Assembly (NCBI GenBank): GCA_963402885.1
Contig: OY727096.1
Location: 10,955,820 to 11,019,819, forward strand
From: Antedon bifida
Lineage: Eukaryota > Echinodermata > Crinoidea > Comatulida > Antedonidae
DNA length: 64,000 nt
Direction: 5' to 3'
The position numbers and the translations under genes were made by a program. The stretch's first letter is position 1. Every line of letters begins with the position of its first letter. The notes beneath the pieces are model-generated. The model was not told the origin of the DNA. It saw only the letters and a list, made by a program, of their open reading frames with translations, and made no database searches. Positions 37,769 to 48,300 of the stretch are shown here, piece after piece.

Positions 37769-37940
37769 GTTAAAAAGATGCGTTTTAAGTTATATAAAAA
37801 AATAGCAATAGGCCTAGATTAGTCGAGGGAGAGAAGCAGCAGAAAACATAAAGTCCATAAGATTTGGTGTTTATTCTAGGAACAACCAGTAGGTTTTGAT
37901 TAACCGAACGAGAGGAGGGAAGAAGATCAAGAAGATATTA

Positions 37941-38200
37941 TGAATAATAATAATAGTTCATTCTTATATAGCGCTCTACAAGTAAGCTTCTCGGAACATT
38001 ATTACCCCAGTCATTTTTGGATCAAACACGTATGGAAACTTACTCCCATAATGCAGCTAGTAATCAGCGCAAAGTTGTGTCTTGATCAACGTAAGTAAAG
38101 TATCTTGCCTAAGGATACAAGCAATGCGGCGAGAGTTGGATTCGAACCTCGGTCTCACGATCAGTAGTCCAACGTCTAACACCCTGCGTCACACGCCCTT
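37941..38200 (-). mobile_element. tRNA-derived SINE with LINE-like tail
   Basis: Read on the minus strand it starts GGGCGTGTGACGCAGGGTGT. It has an A-box-like GTGACGCAGGGTGTTAG and a perfect B box GGTTCGAATCC about 50 bases later. It continues through AGGCAAGATACTTTACTTAC and ends GCGCTATATAAGAATGAACT plus ATTATTATTATT. The 3' end resembles the 3' end of the LINE at 46809-50232 (GCGCTATACAAGTAATAATA). This suggests that a LINE of that type mobilised it. Confidence 0.7.
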
Positions 38201-39049
38201 ACTATAAAATAAGTAAGTTGTTTAAGAAGTAGCGCTTTAAATGTTAGTAAAGTGATTTTTTTATACGGGAGTCAGTAGGTAGCTGATGGAGGTTATATAT
38301 AATAGGAGATTTGTGTGAGGATCTTCTAGTAAGTGTTAGAATGCGTGCAGCAGTGTTCAATCTGGAGACGTCGAAGTCGATTCATCAAAGATTTCGGTAG
38401 GGCAAAAAAAAAAGAGTTGCAACAGTCAAGGCGAGAAGTGACTGAGGCTAGGCATTTATTTATGTAGCGGTAGTACGCTTTGGCAGATACTTTCGAATGC
38501 AAGCAATGTTACGTAGATTATGTTAGTAGTTTTCGTAACATGACTTATAATATGGTTGTTGAAGGATAATAATTCATCAAAATAAACCCCAAGAATTTTA
38601 ACAAAAAGTAATGGAAAAATTGTAGGCCTACAGGAATTAAAAGAAATCGAGAGAATGTTGAATTTAGAACGTATGTGTTTGGTGGCAAAAAGATAAATTC
38701 GGTTTTAGTATTGTTAAGCAAGAGCATGTTGGATAGCCAGGATGATATTTTTTATTTAGAGATACAGATTTCAAGTCGTTAAGTTATATCATGAGATTCA
38801 GAAGGATTAAAATCGATATAATACTGTAACTCATCAGCATATATGGTTATTTAATTTAACCCTGAAATCTGTAAATAATACCACTGTATAGTAACATTGC
38901 AAATTGAAGCAACGTAGCATAAAGCGTATTGTTTATGATGAAATAGTTTAATAAAAATGTTTTAATGAAGAAATACTTGATAGCTGATAGTAGTGGGAAA
39001 AGGTTAGACCTTACATGGCCGTTACAACTCCACGTTCGCTCGAGACTTC
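38201..39049. other. Intergenic sequence, nothing recognised
   Basis: Between FMNL and CLP1. Possible heavily mutated retroelement coding sequence, but no motif can be named. Confidence 0.3.
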
Positions 39050-39420
39050 TTGAAACTATTCATAGGGGGAGAGAGGGCAGTTACCACGTAGTCATGGGAG
39101 AATTCCAGAAATTAATGATTCTTTGAAAGAAGAAGTAGGCTACTTTTTGCATTTGAGGGATTTAACTATAAGTTTATTTTTAAACAATATAGATGTCCTC
39201 TAGTTCTGGTAAAATTCAATTTGGTAAAGAACAGATCTGGGTCTACATCCTCAAAGTAAGATTTTGAAAATTTCAATAAGATCTCCTCTTGCTGCTCTCC
39301 TTTTTCAAGTGGTAATAGGTTTAACATTAATTGAATTAGCCTATTGTCTCTTTCACATGTGGTTTTCTTGAGGATGTTAGTCCGGTTTTTAGAACCGCGA
39401 TTCACGCAGCTACGTTTTCT
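39050..39420 (-). pseudogene. Relic of LINE reverse-transcriptase C-terminus
   Basis: The minus-strand translation (frame 39166-39405 and its continuation) contains RDNRLIQLMLNLLPLEKGEQ, FEDVDPDLFF and TRTRGHLYCLK. The order matches the region after the RT domain in CR1/L2-type LINEs (RLxxLNLxxLExRR, DVDPxxFF, TRGHxxKLxK). A degraded SFKESLISGILP follows, resembling the F..RVxNxWNxLP block, with a stop codon. It is a truncated, non-functional fragment. It is unlike the intact LINE at 46809 in sequence, so it comes from another family. Confidence 0.6.
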
Positions 39421-40035
39421 AACATTAAATTGTAATAAACCAGTGAGTTATTGAACCATTCTCATACAGTATCCAAGTCTTTGAAAAGAAAATTTTGCTC
39501 CTGATAACGATAAGACCAGTAGGGCCTACTGGTTCTTTCGGGACTCAACTGGAAACGGAAGAGATACTTGATTTCGTACGGCAAACAAATCGCGATCTTT
39601 TGCAAAGGTAATCAATTCTCGATCCAACTCATTTGGAGTGATACCCGATACGATTGTAATTTTGATAACCGAAGATATCGTACCGTGTCGAAGTCTTGAA
39701 ATATAAAATTCACTGCCGGGACTCCATAATCTAAATCCTTGCGTAACAAGGTCTTTATACTTTATTAAATTGGTCAAGCAATACTTATTTTGTTAATGAC
39801 TTCATATCTTTTCATTCATTATCGCTTCTAATGCTAATGCTAATGAGACTGATTTGTCGAAAGTTCCTTTCTATGGAACCTTTTTTTTTAGAGGAATAAA
39901 GTAAAAAGTTTATAATCCGAGTATCGGCAATCGTCCGATCCTCAAGATGAGGCGAGGAGCAGAAGGATGTCGGATTAAAAAGAGCAGGCCTACAGTAGGC
40001 CTAGTTTTGTCAAACAGTCTGTAGTAGCAAACTAA

Positions 40036-40160
40036 AACTCTGTCTACACTATCAAACTAGTTTGACAAAAAAAATGTGCCCAAATAATATGGTAGTGATA
40101 TAACATTATCATGTCTATATATGGGCACATCATATTTTTTTGTCACATAAAGTTTGATTT
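40036..40160. mobile_element. MITE-like inverted repeat
   Basis: CTATCAAACTAGTTTGACAA...ATGTGCCC at the left is partly inverse to GGGCACATCAT...TTTGTCAC.TAAAGTTTGA at the right, over about 120 bases. Outer ends are degraded and no target duplication is visible. Confidence 0.4.
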
Positions 40161-40199
40161 AGAAAGAAAAGGCAGTGGATATATATAGTGGTGGTATAT

Positions 40200-40322
40200 C
40201 TTATATAGAGGGCGTTCTTCCATTTTCAATAATCATCAACAAACAAAAAAAGAATTGAAAAGAAGACATCAAGGGCCTATTAGGCCTAATAGCGTGTTAT
40301 ATACTTTTTGTCTAATAAAAAG
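40200..40322 (+). other. CLP1: Possible CLP1 5' untranslated exon
   Basis: The first CLP1 coding exon is preceded by a good acceptor (TTTATTACAG at 42265-42274), only ten bases before the ATG, which implies an upstream untranslated exon. A candidate donor AAG|GTAAGCAT lies at 40323. The sequence before it is transcript-like but unverified, and the start of the exon is a guess. Confidence 0.25.
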
Positions 40323-40988
40323 GTAAGCATATAACTAAATTGTGATTTCATTTAACCTTTAGCCAGGCCTCCCAAGCCTGTCCACTACTACAGAGAAGCA
40401 AGTCACTTGTTTGACTAGGCCTATTACGTAGGCCTATGTCTAGCTGGCTAGGAATACAATCGTTCTCTCACTGATTAAGAGCATCACTTTCCTACCTGAC
40501 CTTTTATGCCGAGTCGTTTCGTACCGGTCAGGCTAAACTAATCTTCATCATCGCCAGTTAGGGGCCCGGTATCGCCTGGTATGATTTTATGATGTAAAAT
40601 TATGTCAATCAAGTACATGTTATTAAGATGCTTTTTTTAGGCCTAGCTAGGTAGTAGTAGCCTAAATGTAACTTATAGGGCTAGCCTTTTTAGGCTATCT
40701 ACCTAGCCTAGTAGCTAGGCCTATATTTTTCTTTCCAGAAACAAGTTTTCAGTTGTCAAATAATTATTAAACTTTTCATTTGTCACAACGCGCGTGTCAA
40801 CAAAAACAAAACATTACTTATCACAGAAAAATAAATACAAATTTTTGGTCTCTGGATGTATGATATATACTATATACCGCACTACAGCGAGCTAGGCCAC
40901 GAACAATATGATTCATGAACGATTCGTACAAAGTACACCGCCAGACAACCGCGTACCTATTGTTTAGTGGGCAGTGACCCAAATACTT

Positions 40989-41732
40989 GGTTCAGGGACG
41001 ATTCGGCCCTGAGACGATTCGGCCCGAGACTATTCGGCCCACTTTTGGTGGGACGATTCGGCCCACTTTCGGGCCGAAACATCCCACTTTGTGGGCCGAA
41101 ACGTCTCACCTCAGACCAAATTCATATTAATAATAATAATAATAATAAATGAAAATTTATATAGCGCCGGTATCCTCCACCCATGTGGCGCTCATGGCGC
41201 TTTGTGCATTAACAACGTGCGAGAACATCAGCGAATAGCGACGTCTTTTGGTTGGTCTTGAAACTGTGGGTATTTATCAAGTTTTTAAAGGTGTTTAACA
41301 ATCCGTATTTTATTGATATTGACATTTTGATATAATATATATAATAAATTACTAAAAAAAACGTAATTTTATAATGAATTTATTACTTCGAAAACCTTGT
41401 TTATTTCGTGCATTCGCCAAACGGCCAACAGAGGGCGTAACTTGTTTACATCGTTCGCGTGACTAAAAATTGATCATTTTCGACAATGTTTTCAAAATGT
41501 TTGCTTTATTGCATCTTTATCCCTAGTAGTACTACCCCATAGTCTCTCTGGAAATAAAGTTTGGGGAAAAAGCTTATTTTTGCTTATAAAATGCATATCA
41601 AAGCCGATAAATGTAAGTGTGCCGAATCGTCTCAGGGCCGAATCGTCCCGGGCCGAATAGTCCCGGGCCGAATCGTCCCAGGGCCGAATCGTCCCGGGCC
41701 GAATCGTCTCAGGGCCGAATCGTCCCGTTACC
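40989..41732. mobile_element. Small palindromic Mutator-like element, 9-bp TSD
   Basis: The direct repeat CAAATACTT lies at 40980-40988 and 41733-41741. Ends GGTTCAGGGACGATTCGG and the inverse of the right end (GGTAACGGGACGATTCGG) match at 15 of 18 positions. Both arms are tandem arrays of a 15-base GGGCCGAATCGTCCC unit in opposite orientations. The loop contains a retroposon tail (41112-41240) and a diverged piece of the hAT family of 22598-24085 (about 41300-41500). The plan is the same as the element at 27235-30247. Open frames rich in RIVPGPNRP are just the repeat. Confidence 0.75.
41112..41240 (-). mobile_element. SINE/LINE 3' tail fragment
   Basis: On the minus strand, GCACAAAGCGCCATGAGCGC ... 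CCGGCGCTATATAAATTTTC followed by an ATT/TTA triplet array. The GCGCTATA(T/C)AA plus triplet tail is shared with 37941-38200 and with the LINE 3' end at 50200-50232. Confidence 0.55.
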
Positions 41733-41741
41733 CAAATACTT

Positions 41742-42274
41742 AGTGTCCGAATCCCCTCTTGAGAAATTCTGGCTACGGCCCTGGTTAGCATGTACAGTAC
41801 TTGATTTACATTTTATACCGGGCCCTGTAGGGCCTACCAGACGAATATTAGCATGACCCTTTCGTGCTCTTATATATGTCAAAATCGGCAGAAATTATTA
41901 CTCTAAAAATTATTTAAGAAGAGATGAAGCCTATCTCTAGGCATGCTAGGGGCTCGTACTAATCTACTAGTTAGTTGACTAGTTTAGTTATCGGGGCACC
42001 CAAGAGAAAGGGCGTATTTAGCCTAACCTAGGTCTAGCCTAATTAGTCATATTTCCAGGTATTCCTTGGCCCAACTAAATTTTACCTGAAATTTTAAATG
42101 TTTTAATATAGCCTACTAAACTCAACCGGACTATAACTACGCACGCTACCACTGATATTAATATTAAGCCACTATAGTCTTACTATTGGCTGCTACTAAC
42201 CTCGACTACACCAAGGTACAAAATATTAGGCCTAGACGTAGATAATTAATAATAAATATTTGTGTTTATTACAG
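41742..42274. other. CLP1 upstream sequence / 5'UTR intron
   Basis: AT-rich sequence with several TAGGCCTA-type words. It ends in the acceptor TTATTACAG. No other feature is recognised. Confidence 0.4.
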
Positions 42275-42284
42275 ATTATAAACA

Positions 42285-42323
42285 ATGGAACCAAGTACAT
42301 CTCAATTACAGCCTGAAAATAAG
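42285..42323 (+). CDS. CLP1: CLP1 exon 1 (coding)
   Basis: ATG followed by 12 codons ([13 protein letters not shown]), donor GTAGGC, phase 0. The acidic/polar start is poorly conserved in the family. This ATG is chosen because it follows the acceptor closely and joins in frame to the conserved exon 2. Confidence 0.8.
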
Positions 42324-45300
42324 GTAGGCCTACTGTAGTGTATAGGTGGTAGGCTCTATCAGGTTCGCAAATCTAAAGGATACAAAACAATTGAGTCCTG
42401 TCTCCAGCTACCAGTTACACTACAATATTAGATAATAATAATCAAAATCACCAATGAATTTTGTTTTGCTGCAAACCAAAAATGGGAGATCTATATATTT
42501 TTCAACTCAGTCTAAGTTATGATTGATGATAGTTGTTTGTTTGCCTTCTAAATAGTGCAGTCAGTTGTTATTTACCACAAATAACATTCTTGATAATCTA
42601 GTAGTGAGCAAATTAATAGACGATGAATACATAATTAAACTATTTGTTTTTTATGATTTAATGTTCGGTCAGTTAAAAGTGCTGAACTAAACAAATGTAT
42701 ACTTCTCTAATTTAAAAAAAAATATCAATTATATAAATAAAAACAGTGCACACAAGTTGTGTGTGTTTTATTTCTATTCATTCATAAATGTTTATGTTAT
42801 TCTGCACTAATAATATAGGAATGGCGAGAATTCCGTCTTGAAAAAGATAATGAATTGCGCTTCGAAGTTGAACATGAGGTGCAGATGGAAGTAAGTCATT
42901 AAAATTGACCCATTTAAAACTGTATATGTACACTGGTACTAATTTGTGTGTAGGACAAACACTGTAATATCATTTTTGATTTTTTTTCACCTTCCACATT
43001 TACTCTAATATTTTCATGCTACTCAACTATTGAAATTGTTGCCCCAAAAAAGCATTTTAAATTATTTTATAATAGCCATCCAAAAAATCAATGTTTTTGA
43101 ATAATTGCAACTGTGTAAATGAAATACTAGTGAAATTTAGTGCAGTGCTGTTTATTACATGGGAATATTTAAAATTGACCACACTGGCCTGTTTATACTG
43201 AGAATGTTAAACAATAAATACATGAAATATACATTACATCATCAGCAATAAACATAAGAACATTGTATCGATCATATTGCTTTTATACTGATATGTTCAT
43301 TATATTACTGTATCTTCTTTAAAGACAGTATTACTATTAATGTTTATTCTATAGTTATATGATGTTTATTTTTAAACCAAACTACAGTAGGCTACAAAAT
43401 AATCCATATTCTCTATTATAAAATATTCACAAATTATAATTAATACTTTGTTACTTTTATTAGTTAAAAGAAGGTCTAGCTGAGGTATTTGGTACAGAGC
43501 TTTTACGCAATCACATTTACAAGTTTACTGCAGGGGCCAAAGTAGCTGTGTTCACATGGCATGGATGTTTAATCTATATATCCTTCTTTATTTACAGTTT
43601 TATTAGGAATTTTTATTTGTCTTGCCACGCCTTTAGACAGTTATATTCAAGAGGACGGAAGCATTAGGAAATTGTATCACGTTTTAGCTTATAGTTTACT
43701 AAGGCTGAAAAAATTGGAATTTGTAAACTCAGACCTTGGGCATGTGCAAAGCATGAAACCATAGTCTGTAAGACCTGTTCAATAAACAATTTTTTTTATT
43801 TTGGCTTTATAATACTATCGATTTATCATTTAATAATGGTCAAAACAAGCCTTCATCTGTGGTAAATATTGTTGCCGAATGGTGTGTATAGATAAAGAAT
43901 TGTTTGATTAGTGAGTACATTTGTCGGCAGCTGAGAAATTAGACATTTTGTTTACTGGAATGTCAGGGTGTGGGTCACTATGACCTTAAAGTGGAGCTCC
44001 ACCCAGAAAATTGCTATTTTTCATACATTTCAACTATTCTTTAAAAATATCATCCCTCATACTTCATATTTTTTTGAAAATTTTTTCAATGAGTATGATT
44101 TTCGTGAAAATCACGCCTTTTTGCGTTTTGGGGGGATACCTTGTAATTTCCTATTCTTTTACATGCAAAAGGGGGGTATATTTGAATATTCCTAAAAAAT
44201 TAATTTCTTCACTAAAAAAAAAAAAGGAAAATGTTTTTATATGTAATTTTTTCAGATCTTTTCATTTCTGGTATTGTTATTGCGTATACACTGCGCAATT
44301 TCGTGTAAATAGACACTTTCCCCCGTTGGGTCCAATTGGGTTTTTTACTTTGCTAGGGAGTATGATCACGTGACATTTCTCACGACATTTTTCACACTGC
44401 AGCTGGCGATCTGTTATTGTCGCGATGTTATTTTTGACGGGCGAAAAGTATATTAAAACATTCTGGATGTGACCCTATCATGTTTCACAGTGTAATAAGT
44501 GATTATGAGATTATTACTAAAATGTCAAATTTAACGAGATTTGAGAAAGACGTGGCTATATATTCAATAAAGCTAGGCCTAGGCCTACTAGAGTCTAGGT
44601 ATGTAACGATGCTGCTTGGCCTCCTAGCTGGCTGCCTGATAGCCTTACACTACAGCAGTCCAGTGAAGTTTGTTCTGGAACCCAATCTCGGCCTACCCAT
44701 GGGCCATGATAGGGTGCCTGAATAGTTGCTTTTCAGTCAGACATAAGCTTCTACATCCGTTACTATTCTTTACTATTCTGAGCAATACCAGTCTTGTTTT
44801 GTAGAGAATTTTGTGTTTCACAATTCTTAATGTGCGAGAAAACCCAGGAACGATAAATGGGACGAAACGACCAAGCATTTTCGAACCCATGACTACAGTC
44901 CTACCTAGATATGAATTCAAGCCTAGCTAGCTAGGCTGAGCAGACGATTTAGCTAGGCCTAGCTTAAAATTAATAAGCAATTTGATTAAGATTATTATGC
45001 TGTTGTTGTACAGTGCAAATCATGATGTTACATGTAAATTATGCTGACATTTTTATCGGAAATATTACTTGGGCCTAAACAAATCGTATTAATTGTGTGT
45101 ATAAACAGGGAGTTGTAAAAATTATTTTACAACTCCCTGGTATAAAATTGATTCGCCATTTTCCCAACACATAATTTACCAAAGGGGAGACATTTCACCA
45201 ACGCGTTCACCGGCGACTAAAACGCGTCAGTCGCTAAGTGTATTGTAAACTAATAACCCCTAAGTTACTGAAAAAGTGTAATGTAGTAAAAAACACTATT

Positions 45301-48300
45301 TTCTGACCGATTTTTTAGAAATTAATTTTTGGAAAATATTGCCATATCTTCCCTGTTTTTTGTATGTAATCACTTTCAATTAAACATACTTAAACATAAT
45401 ATAAGCTGAGAAAGTCTGAGTGTAGCTCCACTTTAAGGAGTATGGTTTTGTTCATTTCAGACTATATTTACATTACAAAACGTCTACACTAGTGATTGTT
45501 AAACAAAAATAATTAAAAAAGAATCATTATTTATTATTATAAAATAGAATATCAATACAAAAATAGCATCATTTAATGAAAAAAGGAAAAAAAAGAACTA
45601 ATATTTCTTGTTTATTTAAAATCTTTATGCCAATAGAAAATGAATCACTGTTGTATCAGATAAGTGGTAATTCTCCAGACACAGGGATTTTTTTCGTAAC
45701 CCCTCCTCAGCTTGAATGATGAACGATGTTATTTAAAGTGCACGGCTGTGTACAGTACACTGGACCTACAGTTTATAATGCTTACATGAGAAGACTTGTT
45801 TAACCACCAAACCCATGCCGATATTGTAGGCTCTTTAGGTATAGTAAACGGTGCCCCTTTCCTTAACTGCTCAACCATTTGACTCGCTCGAATGAGAAAT
45901 ATTTTTTTGTATATTAATTTACTTGTTTATTACTTATATTCTATGACACAATCTATGACACTACTATTTGCAGAAGTACATTTTATTTATTTATGGCCTA
46001 TATCTCATGATGATTTGTTTTAAAGCTATTCTTCCCTCAATGTAATTATTAGGGAGGAATTATTATCTAACAGAGACATAAATAACATTTTATCAGAATA
46101 TTACATTGTTTAACCCTTAACCTCAATGCACCTACGAGGACAAACAGAGGCTGCTTATGTATCTAGAGACACACCAATGTTGATGTACCTCAACACTCAT
46201 GCTGCATTAGAACAGATGAGAAACCAAGCAGAGATGGATGGAACCAGAGGGCCTAGAGTAAGTTAGGTGCATTTATGGAGGTCTATTATGTTAACCTTCT
46301 AACCTGCTGCTAAAAGTATAATCTGTTTAATTTAAAGAATAATTGTTGAAGTTTCCTTTTATAAGGTAATAATTCCAAACAATGTATACAGTACTTGCAT
46401 TATATAATATGAAAAAAAGGTGTTCATCAAATAAAGGTGAAAAGGCACAAAAGAGGACAAGACGCAAGAGATGACAAAAGTCATGCAAATTTATTTTTTT
46501 GTATAACAATTGTTTTTCTTTTGTTGTATTTGATGGATCAACATAGTTTTTTTTTTTACATCTATCTACATGTTTGTCTGTTAGAATTCAATCAACCTTA
46601 TTAATAATACTCGTGATTGATTTATTTTATTACACATAGGTTATGGTAGTTGGGCCTCAGGATGTTGGTAAGAGTACAGTTTGTAAGCTGTTACTGAACT
46701 ACGCCATCAGAGTTGGTAGACAACCAACTTATGTAGAGCTAGATGTTGGACAGGTCAGTGGAACAATAGTTCTCATTTTGTTTTATATATTGTAACGTTT
46801 TATCTGCCTTGTTGAGTGGGTTCGGCATCGGTGTTATTCCTAAGACGATAATAAATACAGATGATTCACAGAAACACACACTACGATCTGCTAATGGTTC
46901 GATGACCTTTAATTATCCTTTAAACTTATTTATTTATCGTTCCATTGTTCGCGAAAACAAGCTTAGCTATTCTAAAGCTGAACTACTATCGCTACGTTAT
47001 CAAACTACAAACCAAAATCAATACTCGGATATTATTATAAACAAGATTATAGCATTCAACAATTCAGTTCTATTAAAGAAGAAATGGTTTCGCCGTCGCC
47101 GAGGAAAACGAGGAGGGAAGAACAGTAGGAGGCCACCCAGTTGTGATGTTTACACATATAATCTTCAAAACTCATGCCCCGTTATTATTGGAAATAGACC
47201 GTTCAATCAAACAAGCCGAATTCAAATGATCAATTTGGACTACACAAATACCGGTATTCACTTTGAACATTTAAGGTATCTTTCGCGTTCTATTACGGAT
47301 TACACCCGAGATCCACATCTGTCTTTCGCTACAGTGAATACGCAGTCCATCCGCAACAAGATTGGTGAATTTATACATCACATCACAATAAACGATTACG
47401 ATATCTGTACGGTCACTGAGACGTGGTTATTGGAGAATGATGATGCACACAGGGCAGACCTCAACACATGTGGCTATACATTCCTTGATAAACATCGCAT
47501 AGACAGACGCGGAGGAGGAACAGGAATTATATTCAAGGATTGTCTAAATGTCAATCAACTTAATTCAGGCGCAAAATCGTCTTTTGAATTTTCCGAATGG
47601 AATTTCGTGGACACAACCCTACACACCACTTTCGTTGTCATCTATCGCCCGCCTTACTCCACCGTCAGACCCATTAGTACTGCCACCTTCTATGATGAAT
47701 TCGCAGAATATGCTTCGGATATTCTATCGTTACATAGTTCTGTAATATTTTCGGGTGACTTCAACATTCATATGAACAGCAGCAATGACCCGGATAAAAT
47801 AAAATTCGACGATGTACTTGAGTGTTTAAATCTTGATCAACACGTGTCTCTCCCAACACATCGTTCGGGAAATACTCTTGATTTGCTAATAACGAGGGGT
47901 AAGGACACTCTTTGTGTAACCGAGCCCGCTTCAAATTATTACATCAGTGACCATTGTTTTGTAGAGACTATTTTATCGAGACCAAAACCGAAATGTTACC
48001 GTCAAAAGAAAAAGTTTCGAAAGATAAATAAAATAGATCACACGAACTTTGATGAAGCTTTGTCTCAAGTAGTTATATCATCAATGAATATCGATGATAT
48101 CGATGAATTGGCAAATCACTACAACACTAAACTACTTGCTGCTCTGGATAAGCATGCTCCTATTGTTGAGAAAACTACCACTGTCAGAAGATCGTTACCT
48201 TGGTTTGATGACGAGGCTAATGTGTTGAAGAAGCAACTTCGTCGTGCTGAGAAGACCTTACGGAAGTCTGCCACCGACGAAAATAGGTCAGCTTACAATG

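Noticed and set aside
39526-39777. 83-residue minus-strand open frame next to the LINE relic
   Set aside because: It starts at a non-ATG codon, and I could not connect it to any LINE domain or host family.
41492-41856. Repetitive proline/arginine-rich open frames
   Set aside because: Translation of the GGGCCGAATCGTCCC array in several frames.
43464-43680. CLP1 exon 3 read through to the stop at 43680
   Set aside because: The extension after WHGCLIY has no family similarity, and the U12 donor gives an exact join to exon 4.
44011-44373. 120-residue open frame in the TTAA element
   Set aside because: Non-ATG start, hydrophobic low-complexity composition and no transposase motif.
46809-46901. 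Frame start of the LINE protein at 46809
   Set aside because: The codon there is TTG. The first ATG is at 46902, so the upstream 31 residues are probably untranslated or belong to a longer 5' arrangement.
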